A stretch of DNA of 64,000 bases from JBDOQU01 sp039839375 (GTDB lineage: Bacteria; Pseudomonadota; Alphaproteobacteria; DSM-16000; Inquilinaceae): NCBI RefSeq assembly GCF_039839375.1, contig NZ_JBDOQU010000013.1:68704-132703 (forward strand), written 5' to 3'. Made by a program: the position numbers and the translations under genes. Below, one piece after another: positions 8,263 to 16,469 of this stretch. Under the pieces are notes generated by a model that had not been told where the DNA came from, did not search any database, and saw nothing but the letters and a program-made list of their open reading frames with translations. Each line of letters opens with the position of its first letter. Position 1 is the first letter of the stretch.

Positions 8263-9108
8263 TCATGCACCGGGCCGCAGCGACTTCGGTAACGCGATCT
8301 CCTCGAAATGCTCGGCCAGACGGTGCAGCGTCTCCAGCATCACCGGCCCGGCCATCGCCCGGCCATGGCCCGTCACGAGCAGATCCGGATCCAGCGCTGC
8401 CAGCCGCCGCACGGACGCGGCGGCGGCTGTCCAGTCCGGCGTGAAATAGCGCGGCGGTCCATGCATCTCGGGCTCCTGGACGGCGATCTCGTAGGCTGAT
8501 TCCTGTCCCGTCGTGATGATCGCGTCACCCGCGATTAGTGTTCGGTCCCCTTCGCGCCAGAAGGATACATGGCCAGGCGTGTGACCGGGCGTGTGGAGCC
8601 ATCGCCATCCCGGCAGGAACGGCACGCTGCCGTCCTCCGGAAGAGTCTGGAGGCGGCGGGAGACGTCGATGGGCGAGCGGGGAAACAAGGGGGCGAGCTT
8701 GGGCATGATCCCGCCGTCGGCGCCGGTGTCCGGCGCGGGATAGGACTGGCGTCCGGTGAGGAAGGGGTGCTCCAGCGGGTGAGCGTAGATCGGCGCGTCC
8801 CACGCCTCGCTTAGATCCTCGAGGGCGCCGATGTGATCGAAATGGCCGTGCGTCTGGATGATCGCCGCCGGACGTGACGACGCTCCGAAGCGCGACGCGG
8901 CACCGGCGATGATCTCCTTCTTGGTGCCAGTGACGCCCGTGTCGATCAGCACCCAGCCGCGATCGCCAGGATCCGGGGGACCGACGAAGGCGACGTTGAC
9001 CATCGCTGCACGTAGGTAGGCTACGTCGGTCCGCACTTCGCGAACATGGGCGGCATCGACCTGCTCGGGCGCGCGTGCGCTCTCCGGCAGTGGAATCTGG
9101 ACGGCCAT
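8263..9108 (-). CDS. MBL-fold metallo-hydrolase
   Basis: 281 residues from MAVQIPLPES (an upstream ATG at 9168 adds 20 residues). It has a complete dinuclear-zinc signature: THGHFDHIG, then HTPGHTPGH, AGDAIITTG and VTGHGRAM. It belongs to the glyoxalase II/lactonase-like MBL branch, but the substrate is not identifiable. Unlike the MBL protein at 5165–5851, all metal ligands are intact. The region 9109–9367 upstream has no supported gene. Neighbouring genes on the same strand are too far away for a confident operon. Confidence 0.85.
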   Translation of the reverse strand: MAVQIPLPESARAPEQVDAAHVREVRTDVAYLRAAMVNVAFVGPPDPGDRGWVLIDTGVTGTKKEIIAGAASRFGASSRPAAIIQTHGHFDHIGALEDLSEAWDAPIYAHPLEHPFLTGRQSYPAPDTGADGGIMPKLAPLFPRSPIDVSRRLQTLPEDGSVPFLPGWRWLHTPGHTPGHVSFWREGDRTLIAGDAIITTGQESAYEIAVQEPEMHGPPRYFTPDWTAAAASVRRLAALDPDLLVTGHGRAMAGPVMLETLHRLAEHFEEIALPKSLRPGA

Positions 9109-9367
9109 TGCCTTGGGTCTCCTCGTGAACAGCAAGGGCAACGTTCTAAGAAGGGGCATGTTGCACATGGAATTGCGCCCGCGATTGTGGAGAGCAATTT
9201 CGATTTCACGCGGCTGGCCCGCGACTCATCTAAGAGCGGCAGTATGCTCGTCTCGTGGACGGCGCTTGAAGCGAAAGGGGGGCGCCTTAAGCGTCGCCAC
9301 TTGCTTGTTTTGTCCGATCGGGTCCACGGATAATCAACCGGCGTGGGTTAGGCTGTTCAAAGTCATC

Positions 9368-10543
9368 TCAGCCGCCCGGGCGTAACACCACCTTGATGAC
9401 GCCGTCCTTCTTGTCGCGGAACTTCTTGTACATTTCCGGCGCGTCTTCGAGATCGGCAGGGTGGGTGACGACGAAGCTTGGGTCGATCTGGCCCGCCTCG
9501 ATCTTCTCGAGCAGCGGCTTGGTGTAGGCCTGGACGTGGGTCTGGCCCATCTTGAAGGTCAGCCCCTTGTTCATTGCCGCGCCGATCGGGATCTTGTCGC
9601 CCATGCCGACATAGACGCCGGGGATGGAGATCGTCCCGCCCTTGCGGCAGCTGAAGATCGCTTCACGCAGAACGTGCACCCGGTCCGTGGCAAGCATCGT
9701 CACCGCTTTCACCTTATCGAGGACGGCGTCCGCCGCGCCGTGGGCGGAGGCCTCGCAGCCGACCGCGTCGATGCAGCTGTCGGGGCCGCGCTTGTCGGTT
9801 CGCGCCATCAACTCGTCATAGACATCGACCTTGGAGAAATCGATCGTCTCTGCCCCGCCTGCCTCGGCCATGGCGAGACGCTCGGGCACTTCGTCGATCG
9901 CGATCACCCGGCCGGCTCCCATCATCAGCGCCGAGCGGATGGCGAACTGGCCGACCGGTCCACAGCCCCAGATCGCGACGGTGTCGCCGTCCTTGATCTG
10001 GGCGTTCTCGGCGGCCATGTAGCCGGTCGGGAAGATGTCGGAGAGGAACAACGCCTGCTCATCGGAAAGGCTGTCCGGCACCTTGATCGGCCCGACGTCG
10101 GCCATAGGCACCCGCAGATATTCGGCCTGGCCGCCGCTGTAGCCGCCGAGCATGTGGCTGAAGCCGAAGAGGCCAGCCGGGGAGTGGCCCATCGCCTTGA
10201 TCGCCATCTCGGCATTGGGGTTCGTCGTGTCGCAGCAGGAGAACATGCCGCGCTGGCAGAACCAGCATTGGCCGCAGCTGATGGTGAAAGGTACGACCAC
10301 GCGGTCGCCGACTTTGAGGTTGGTCACCTCGGAGCCGAGCTCGATCACCTCGCCCATGTTCTCATGGCCCATGATGTCGCCGCTTTCCATCGTTGGCTGG
10401 TAGCCGTCGAGGAGGTGGAGATCCGAGCCGCAGATCGCACATGCGGTGATCTTGATGATCGCGTCGCGGGGATGTTGGATTTTCGGGTCGGGAACGGTGT
10501 CGACGCGAACGTCGCCTTTTCCATGCCAGCATAGCGCGCGCAT
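9368..10543 (-). CDS. Zinc-dependent alcohol dehydrogenase (formaldehyde dehydrogenase-like)
   Basis: 391 residues, GroES-like N-terminus and Rossmann C-terminus. Catalytic zinc ligands are C38, H60 and E61 (CGSDLH, GHENMGEV). Structural zinc ligands are C90, C93, C96 and C104. The nucleotide-binding loop is WGCGPVGQFAI. The long DRVHVLREAIFSCRKGGTISIPGVY region is characteristic of the FDH_like subfamily, often annotated glutathione-dependent formaldehyde dehydrogenase. That substrate is not proven for this group, so only an NAD(P)-dependent medium-chain dehydrogenase is asserted. As cargo it may detoxify aldehydes. Confidence 0.88.
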   Translation of the reverse strand: MRALCWHGKGDVRVDTVPDPKIQHPRDAIIKITACAICGSDLHLLDGYQPTMESGDIMGHENMGEVIELGSEVTNLKVGDRVVVPFTISCGQCWFCQRGMFSCCDTTNPNAEMAIKAMGHSPAGLFGFSHMLGGYSGGQAEYLRVPMADVGPIKVPDSLSDEQALFLSDIFPTGYMAAENAQIKDGDTVAIWGCGPVGQFAIRSALMMGAGRVIAIDEVPERLAMAEAGGAETIDFSKVDVYDELMARTDKRGPDSCIDAVGCEASAHGAADAVLDKVKAVTMLATDRVHVLREAIFSCRKGGTISIPGVYVGMGDKIPIGAAMNKGLTFKMGQTHVQAYTKPLLEKIEAGQIDPSFVVTHPADLEDAPEMYKKFRDKKDGVIKVVLRPGG

Positions 10544-10639
10544 TGGTCCATCTCCTCGCTCTGGTAAAGACGATCAACCAGCGCGTCGGGACAATGTTCC
10601 GGACGAAAGTGCTCAGCCCTCGATCTGCCGCGAGCAGGC

Positions 10640-10948
10640 GAAAAACGCAAAGCTGCGGTCTCCTCGGCCGCAGTCATGGCCTCGGTCGATGCAGATCATG
10701 TCGGCGCCGCTTCGGGGTTCAACAGCGTAATGGCGAGGATCGGGGGTCTGATCGCGACGGCGGTCTTCGGGTTCGTGGTCGCGCAAGGCGCGTCTGAAGA
10801 TTTTCTCGCGGGATTTCGTGCGGCGGTCTCGGTCGGCGCAGCGTCCGCGGGGATCGCTGCCGCCGCGGCGTTCCTGCTGGTCAGCCCAAAACGATCGACG
10901 CCGATGGGGTGGACAAAGGCCCGGACATCGAAAGGACTCCGACGATGA
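10640..10948 (+). pseudogene. MFS (DHA2-like) transporter, C-terminal fragment
   Basis: The frame reads VMASVDADHVGAASGFNSVM followed by ARIGGLIATAVFGFV and a final hydrophobic segment ending LLVSPKR. This is the segment spanning the last helices of 14-TM drug:H+ antiporters. About 80–90 residues remain of a roughly 480-residue protein. Upstream DNA (10544–10640) carries no continuation before the divergent dehydrogenase gene. Truncation probably happened when the dehydrogenase block was inserted. It is not expected to function. Confidence 0.7.
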
Positions 10949-10976
10949 AGCCATGCTCCCATAGGCGAGCGTCGCC

Positions 10977-11636
10977 CTATGCAAGAAGGGCCTCGCGCTC
11001 CCTTCGCGATCCAGCCATGCGCTCGCGCGCCGATGCCAGGACCGAGGCCGAGGCCGTGTTCGGCAGGCCGGCGCCGAAGGGCGGAGCGGGCGCGTATTCG
11101 AGGGAAAGCTGGATCGTCTCGGCTTCCTCTCGGCCGAGAAGCTCCGCGATGACCGTCAGGCCGAAGTCTATGCCGGACGTCACGCCGCCGGCCGTCATGA
11201 TCGGTCCGTCCCGAACGACCCTCTCCTCGACCGGGGTCGCGCCGAACCGTGGAAGGAAGTCGAGCGCGTTCCAGTGCGTAGTGGCGCGGCGACCGGAGAG
11301 GAGGCCCGCTTGGCCGAGAACGAGCGCTCCTGTACAGACCGACGTGACGAAACGCGCTCTCGATGCCTTGTCTCGGACGAAGGCCAGAACCTCCTCGTCG
11401 GACAAAAGCGCGTTCACGCCACTGCCGCCGGGCACGCAGAGAACATCGAAGTCCGGTGCGTCGGCAAGCCGCGTATCCGGCGTCAGCATGAGACCGGTTG
11501 CCGACCGGATCGGCTGGAGGTCCTTCCAGACGAGGTGAACCTCCGCACCCCTGGCCGAGGCGAACACCTCGTAGGGGCCGGTGAGGTCGAGCTGCTGGAC
11601 ATTGGGAAAGCAGAGAATGCCGAAGCGAAGGGGCAT
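10977..11636 (-). CDS. DJ-1/PfpI family protein (isonitrile hydratase-like)
   Basis: 219 residues from MPLRFGILCFPNVQ, with GAGAGGAA-like ribosome signal. The nucleophile elbow SVCTGALVLGQAGLL places the cysteine at position 101, the position reported for Pseudomonas isonitrile hydratase InhA. VPGGSGVNALL and TAGGVTSGID are further family marks. It could hydrate isonitriles to N-substituted formamides or act on glyoxal-type compounds; the sequence does not decide. The divergent GlxA-type regulator 74 bases away is its probable controller. Confidence 0.82.
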   Translation of the reverse strand: MPLRFGILCFPNVQQLDLTGPYEVFASARGAEVHLVWKDLQPIRSATGLMLTPDTRLADAPDFDVLCVPGGSGVNALLSDEEVLAFVRDKASRARFVTSVCTGALVLGQAGLLSGRRATTHWNALDFLPRFGATPVEERVVRDGPIMTAGGVTSGIDFGLTVIAELLGREEAETIQLSLEYAPAPPFGAGLPNTASASVLASARERMAGSRREREALLA

Positions 11637-11680
11637 GGGGTCGTTCCTCTCTTGACGGACCCAACCTATGGCAGGACAAG

Positions 11681-11696
11681 TTGGCATACACGCCAA
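11681..11696. promoter_or_regulatory. Inverted repeat in DJ-1/GlxA divergent promoter
   Basis: TTGGC-N6-GCCAA with perfect 5-bp arms lies in the 74-base gap between the divergent DJ-1-family gene and the GlxA-type regulator, 15 bases before the regulator's likely start. It is a plausible operator for that regulator. AraC-type proteins more often use direct repeats, so this remains tentative. Confidence 0.4.
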
Positions 11697-11710
11697 TCTT
11701 CGCTCGTTTC

Positions 11711-12670
11711 ATGCCATCCATCATGCCGCACCGTATCGAGATCCTCGCCTTCGCCGATGCCCAGCTCCTGGACGTGACCGGGCCGGCGCAGGTCTTCGCG
11801 ACGGCCAACGATCTGACGCCGGCGGGCACGTCCAAGCCCTACGAGATAGCGATTGTCTCGGCCCTGCCCGACGTCGTCACCAGCTCCGGCATCGTTCTCA
11901 GGGCAGAGCCTCTTTCACTCGGCGAGGCTGATGTCGGCACCCTGATCGTTTCTGGGGGATATGGCGTCGACGCTGCCTGCCGCGACCGATCCCTGATCGT
12001 CTGGATCCATCGACGCGCGGGCATGGCATCGCGCGTCGCATCCGTGTGCAGCGGCGCCATCCTCCTGGCCGAAGCCGGACTTCTCGACGGCCGCCGGGCG
12101 GTGACGCATTGGCAGCGCTGCGCCGAGTTCGCGTCCCGCTTTCCGTCGGTTCGGCTTGATCCGGACCCGATCTTCGTGTGCGATGGCACGATCTGGACCT
12201 CCGCGGGCATCACGGCCGGTATCGACCTCGCGCTGGCGATGGTCGAGGCGGATTGCGGGCGGGCTTTGGCGCTCGCAGTAGCGCGCCAGCTTGTCGTGTT
12301 CCTGAAGCGGCCGGGCGGGCAGGCGCAATTCAGCTGCGCGCTCGCCTTGCAGGGCGCCGACGCGAAATTCGAAGAATTGCATGCCTGGATCACTGATAAC
12401 CTCAGCCGCGACCTGTCGGCCCTCGCAGATCAGGCGGGCATGAGCCTTCGCACCTTCTGTCGGCGTTACCGTCAAAGTACGGGACGCACGCCGGCGGACG
12501 GTGTTGAGATGATCCGTTTGGAAGGCGCGAGGCGGTATTTGGAGGAGGGTGCGAGCGTCACACGAGCGGCAGCGCGGTGCGGTTTCGGCTCGACCGAGAC
12601 CATGCGTCGTGTCTTTCTTCGCCATCTGGGTGTTGGTCCGAACGCCTATCGAGAGCGCTTCCATGGCTGA
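11711..12670 (+). CDS. GlxA family transcriptional regulator (DJ-1 domain plus AraC HTH)
   Basis: 319 residues if the ATG at 11711 is used (11723 and 11681 are alternatives). Residues 1–190 are a DJ-1/PfpI-like sensor with SVCSGAILLAEAGLLDGRRAVTHW and AGITAGIDLALAMVE. The C-terminal third has two HTH motifs, LADQAGMSLRTFCRRYR and VTRAAARCGFGSTETMRRVF. This arrangement is that of GlxA/FtrA-like regulators of quaternary-amine and arginine metabolism. It is divergent from a stand-alone DJ-1 enzyme gene, its likely target. An arginase-like gene lies convergent downstream. Confidence 0.87.
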   Translation: MPSIMPHRIEILAFADAQLLDVTGPAQVFATANDLTPAGTSKPYEIAIVSALPDVVTSSGIVLRAEPLSLGEADVGTLIVSGGYGVDAACRDRSLIVWIHRRAGMASRVASVCSGAILLAEAGLLDGRRAVTHWQRCAEFASRFPSVRLDPDPIFVCDGTIWTSAGITAGIDLALAMVEADCGRALALAVARQLVVFLKRPGGQAQFSCALALQGADAKFEELHAWITDNLSRDLSALADQAGMSLRTFCRRYRQSTGRTPADGVEMIRLEGARRYLEEGASVTRAAARCGFGSTETMRRVFLRHLGVGPNAYRERFHG

Positions 12671-12761
12671 AGAGGTTCGGCATGCACACTGGAGCGGCTG
12701 CTTTATCAGCCTCGTTGATTATCGCCGAATCTCTAACGGGATACGAGGCCGGCCATGAAGG

Positions 12762-13586
12762 CTACGTTCTCGATCTAAACAATGCCAGAATTGGATCTAT
12801 CGCTTGGAGAAGGGGGCCAGGCGATACGGATCCCCCAGATTGGTCCCATGCATTCTGAAATTCTGCGATTTCGATCCCGACCACGCGATGCTCTGCGATC
12901 TCCTGGGAGCAAACCAATAGATCGTCCAATGTCAGGCCGCCTTCATGGCAATAGTCGGTGGGCACGATCCCGGGTTCGAGAACGTCGCAGTCGAGGTGAA
13001 TGTAAATCGGACGACCGGAAATAGCTTGCCGGAGCGCTGCTGGCAGGTCGTCCGTCGGCCTTATGTGTGGAATGGCGAACTGCTCGATCAGCTCTTGTTC
13101 AAATGGATCAAGGTCGCGCTGCCCGACGAGGATCAGTGAGTTCAACGAAAGACCTGCGCCAAGGTCGGAGTTCCAAAGGCCCGCGGCTCCAGCAAGCACT
13201 AATCCACCGAGATAGCCGGTTGTCGTTGATCCCGGAGTGTTCAGATCAGCATGGGCGTCGAACCAGACGACACATGCACTCGGATGGTGCTTGATCACGA
13301 CTGGAAGGGTTGCCAGAGAAACAGCGCAGCGGCTGGTGGCAGCAACGGATGCTGAGCCTTCTGCAAACACGGATTCGAGCCTGTCTTGCATAAGACGCAG
13401 CGCCGGCATGGCCGCCTCAAGCTCCTCCCGCCACCCCTTATTCAATGCAGGTTCGAAATTGCCGATCGTCGTCGGTGCGATGCCAGTCTGGCCCAGCAGC
13501 GCGTTACCGATCGCAGCAGCACCGGGCATTGCAAGATCGTTATGATCTCCTGCCCGAGCATGGAATACGGTGTACGCCGCCTTCAT
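12762..13586 (-). CDS. Arginase/ureohydrolase family protein, first metal motif altered
   Basis: 274 residues from the ATG at 13586, preceded by GAGGGGG. The family signatures WFDAHADLNTP (D110, H112, D114) and HLDCDVLEPG (D199, D201) are present. The first manganese motif, normally GGDH or GGDC before the SVALATLP-like helix, reads ATSRCAVSLATLP, so one metal ligand appears lost. It may be mononuclear or have a changed reaction. Family members hydrolyse arginine, agmatine, guanidinobutyrate or formimidoylglutamate; the substrate here is open. It is convergent with the GlxA-type regulator. Confidence 0.75.
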   Translation of the reverse strand: MKAAYTVFHARAGDHNDLAMPGAAAIGNALLGQTGIAPTTIGNFEPALNKGWREELEAAMPALRLMQDRLESVFAEGSASVAATSRCAVSLATLPVVIKHHPSACVVWFDAHADLNTPGSTTTGYLGGLVLAGAAGLWNSDLGAGLSLNSLILVGQRDLDPFEQELIEQFAIPHIRPTDDLPAALRQAISGRPIYIHLDCDVLEPGIVPTDYCHEGGLTLDDLLVCSQEIAEHRVVGIEIAEFQNAWDQSGGSVSPGPLLQAIDPILALFRSRT

Positions 13587-13774
13587 TACCAAGTTCCCCC
13601 TCTGGCGTGTTCCTCCTGCTCAGATACGCAGCTAACGATCTCCGACTCAAACTTCGTCAGCTCTCGGCAAACGCGGCAGTGGTTGGGAACGCCTTACAAG
13701 GGTCGCAAACAGCCGTCGCCCCCTCATTCGCCATCCCCTGTGTTTTCTCTCTAGCGTCGCCGAAGCTACGACAT

Positions 13775-13790
13775 AAGGCGGCAGCGCCTT
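13775..13790. promoter_or_regulatory. Inverted repeat upstream of traG
   Basis: AAGGCG-GCAG-CGCCTT has perfect 6-bp arms in the 261-base gap before traG. Together with the second inverted repeat nearer the start codon it marks a probable control region for the conjugation genes. No T-run follows, so it is not an obvious terminator. The rest of 13587–13774 shows no gene. Confidence 0.4.
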
Positions 13791-13820
13791 GTAAATCTCG
13801 ACCCCTGCGACCGACCTTGA

Positions 13821-13835
13821 CGACACTTGTTGTCG
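13821..13835. promoter_or_regulatory. Operator-like palindrome overlapping the traG leader
   Basis: CGACA-CTTGT-TGTCG lies right beside the GAGGAGG ribosome site of traG. Its ACTTGTTGTC core (13825–13834) recurs exactly at 16381–16390, before trbB. A repressor bound here would cover the ribosome-site region of traG. A shared conjugation regulator is inferred. Confidence 0.4.
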
Positions 13836-13847
13836 AGGAGGCATGAC

Positions 13848-15839
13848 TTGTCCGCCACAAAAATCCTCTGGGGCCAGATCACCATTATCGTCCTGATCGT
13901 GCTCGCCACGACCTGGGCCGCTACGCAATGGACGGCATGGAAGCTAGGCTTCCAGCCTCAGCTCGGTGCGCCCTGGTTCGAGCTGGCGGGGGTCCCATTC
14001 TACCATCCACCGGCGTTCTTCTGGTGGTGGTATTCTTACGAGGCCTACGCGCCGGGAACTTTCAACCGCGGCGGCATCATTGCCGCGTCCGGCGGCTTCC
14101 TTTCCATTGCCGTGGCGATCGGCATGTCGGTCTGGCGGGCGCGCGAGGCCAAGAACGTCGAGACCTATGGCTCGGCGCGTTGGGCGAAGCCGAACGAGAT
14201 CAAGTCCGCTGGTCTGCTCGGCCCCGATGGCGTGGTGCTCGGCAAGCTCGATCGCGATTATCTCCGACACGACGGCCCGGAGCATGTGCTGTGCTTTGCG
14301 CCAACGCGGAGCGGCAAAGGCGTCGGCCTCGTCGTGCCGACGCTGCTGACTTGGCCGGGTTCGGCAATTGTCCACGACATTAAGGGCGAGAACTGGCAGC
14401 TCACGGCCGGCTTTCGCGCCAGGCACGGACGCGTGCTGTTGTTCGATCCGACGAACACGAAGTCGTCCGCTTATAATCCCCTGCTGGAGGTGCGGCGTGG
14501 CGAGTGGGAAGTGCGCGACGTCCAGAATGTCGCCGACGTCCTGGTCGATCCCGAGGGATCACTCGAAAAGCGGAATCATTGGGAGAAGACCAGCCACTCG
14601 CTCCTCGTCGGCGCGATCCTGCATGTTCTCTACGCCGAGACCGACAAGACGCTCGCCGGCGTCGCCGGGTTCTTGTCGGATCCCAAGCGGCCGATCGAGA
14701 CCACGCTCGCGGCGATGATGGCGACGCCGCATCTCGGAGAAGCCGGACCGCATCCCGTGGTGGCCTCCACGGCGCGCGAGCTATTGAACAAATCCGACAA
14801 CGAGCGGTCGGGTGTGCTCTCCACCGCAATGTCGTTCCTCGGCCTCTATCGAGATCCCGTCGTCGCCGAGGTGACGCGATGCTGCGACTGGCGGATCGCC
14901 GACCTCATCGCAGCCTCCAAGCCGGCGACGCTCTACCTCGTCGTGCCGCCTTCGGACATCGCACGCACGAAGCCGCTCATCCGCCTTGTGCTCAACCAGA
15001 TCGGTCGACGCCTGACTGAAGATCTTCATGCGAAGGACCGTCGGCACCGCGTCCTGATGATGCTCGACGAATTCCCCGCACTCGGTCGCCTCGATTTCTT
15101 CGAGAGCGCCTTGGCCTTCATGGCGGGATACGGCCTCAAGGCATTTCTGATCGCGCAATCGCTCAATCAGATCGAGAAAGCCTACGGCGCGAACAACTCG
15201 ATCCTCGACAACTGCCATGTCCGCGTGAGCTTCGCGACCAACGACGAGAGGACCGCCAAGCGTGTATCGGACGCGCTGGGCACCGCCACCGAAATGAAGG
15301 CGATGAAGAACTATGCCGGGCACCGGCTGTCGCCTTGGCTCGGCCACCTCATGGTGTCGCGCTCGGAAACGGCGCGGGCCCTGCTCACGCCGGGCGAGGT
15401 GATGCAGCTCCCGCCAACCGATGAGATCGTCATGGTGGCCGGTACGCCGCCGATCCGCGCGAAAAAGGCCCGCTACTACGAAGATGGGCGGCTGAACGAG
15501 CGCATCTTGCCACCTGCCGATTCGGGGAAGCGCGGTCGATCGGCGCGCGCGGACAACTGGTCATCACTCGCCCCGCAGGAACCTTCGCCGACGCTTCTCT
15601 CCGAGACCGAGAATGCCGGACGAGATGCGGCCAATAGCGGTCTGCGCCGCGAACCCGAGCTGCCGGCTCACGTCGCCATCGTTAGGGAGACCAGCGAGCC
15701 AAAGCGGCAGGAGGAGTTCGCCATCATGGATGACAACGAGCCTGAGGACGCCGCCAGGCAGAACAGCATCCTGCGCCAGCAGATGCGCGGCGTTGCGCGC
15801 CAGGTCGCGCTCGACCCCAACGACGGCATCGAAATGTGA
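13848..15839 (+). CDS. traG: Type IV secretion coupling protein TraG (VirD4 family)
   Basis: 663 residues from a TTG start at 13848 preceded six bases away by GAGGAGG; the resulting N-terminus LSATKILWGQI matches TraG homologues. Two N-terminal membrane helices (about residues 5–25 and 75–95) anchor a hexameric ATPase. Walker A is APTRSGKG (about 151–158) and Walker B is MMLDEFPALG (near 400). It delivers the relaxase–DNA complex to the Trb channel at the inner membrane. The acidic, Pro-rich C-terminus after residue 550 is variable in the family. It is the first gene of the conjugation run. Confidence 0.93.
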   Translation: MSATKILWGQITIIVLIVLATTWAATQWTAWKLGFQPQLGAPWFELAGVPFYHPPAFFWWWYSYEAYAPGTFNRGGIIAASGGFLSIAVAIGMSVWRAREAKNVETYGSARWAKPNEIKSAGLLGPDGVVLGKLDRDYLRHDGPEHVLCFAPTRSGKGVGLVVPTLLTWPGSAIVHDIKGENWQLTAGFRARHGRVLLFDPTNTKSSAYNPLLEVRRGEWEVRDVQNVADVLVDPEGSLEKRNHWEKTSHSLLVGAILHVLYAETDKTLAGVAGFLSDPKRPIETTLAAMMATPHLGEAGPHPVVASTARELLNKSDNERSGVLSTAMSFLGLYRDPVVAEVTRCCDWRIADLIAASKPATLYLVVPPSDIARTKPLIRLVLNQIGRRLTEDLHAKDRRHRVLMMLDEFPALGRLDFFESALAFMAGYGLKAFLIAQSLNQIEKAYGANNSILDNCHVRVSFATNDERTAKRVSDALGTATEMKAMKNYAGHRLSPWLGHLMVSRSETARALLTPGEVMQLPPTDEIVMVAGTPPIRAKKARYYEDGRLNERILPPADSGKRGRSARADNWSSLAPQEPSPTLLSETENAGRDAANSGLRREPELPAHVAIVRETSEPKRQEEFAIMDDNEPEDAARQNSILRQQMRGVARQVALDPNDGIEM

Positions 15840-15848
15840 GGCTGAACC

Positions 15849-16295
15849 ATGCGCGACCGGATGAACGTCTATTTTCCACCTGAGATGCTGAAACAGATCG
15901 TCGAGCTTGCCGATCGCAAGAAGCTGTCCCGCTCGGCAATTGTCGAGGCGGCGGTAGCGTCCTTCCTGTCACCTGATGGCGCGGACCGACGCGAGGCGGC
16001 GTTCACCCGTCGCCTCGATCGGCTCTCGCGGCAGGTGCAGCGCATGGAGCGCGATCTTGGCGTCACGGCGGAAACGCTGGCGCTGTTCGTCCGATTCTGG
16101 CTGACCATCACGCCGCCCCTGCCGAACGACGCCCAGGGTGCCGCACAGATCAAGGGACGCGAGCGGTTCGACGGGTTCATCGAAGCGCTCGGCCGGCGCC
16201 TGCAGAAAGGTCAAAGCTTCCTCCGGGAGATTCCCGACGACATCGGCGGCGTTTCATCCAGCGAAGAACCCGATGATTCGCGCAGGAACAACTGA
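15849..16295 (+). CDS. Ribbon-helix-helix (CopG-like) regulator of the traG–trb region
   Basis: 148 residues. The N-terminal 45 residues, MNVYFPPEMLKQIVELADRK followed by LSRSAIVEAAVASFL, form a ribbon-helix-helix DNA-binding fold. The remainder is a charged helix with VQRMERDLGVTAETLALFVRFWL, constant in proteins found between traG and trbB in alphaproteobacterial ICEs. It starts 9 bases after traG. A likely job is autoregulation of conjugation genes; inverted repeats before traG and the motif before trbB are candidate sites. No binding evidence exists here. Confidence 0.82.
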   Translation: MRDRMNVYFPPEMLKQIVELADRKKLSRSAIVEAAVASFLSPDGADRREAAFTRRLDRLSRQVQRMERDLGVTAETLALFVRFWLTITPPLPNDAQGAAQIKGRERFDGFIEALGRRLQKGQSFLREIPDDIGGVSSSEEPDDSRRNN

Positions 16296-16380
16296 ACGGC
16301 CTTGATGAGATCGATTGGAAAAAGTCAGACGTTTCGCCCTTTCCTTCTATTTGTACGCCACGGTGCGACGACCCTCTTGA

Positions 16381-16390
16381 ACTTGTTGTC
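16381..16390. promoter_or_regulatory. ACTTGTTGTC motif upstream of trbB, shared with traG leader
   Basis: The 10-mer matches positions 13825–13834 in the traG leader exactly. It sits in the 174-base gap between the RHH gene and trbB, where the trb run could have its own promoter. At trbB only one half of the traG palindrome is kept. Confidence 0.3.
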
Positions 16391-16469
16391 AGGCCCCATT
16401 TCCTGCCCCTTCTAATCAACCCCGATCCAGGGCCGCCCTTCGCGCGGTCCCGCAAAGGACGGGGACGAC

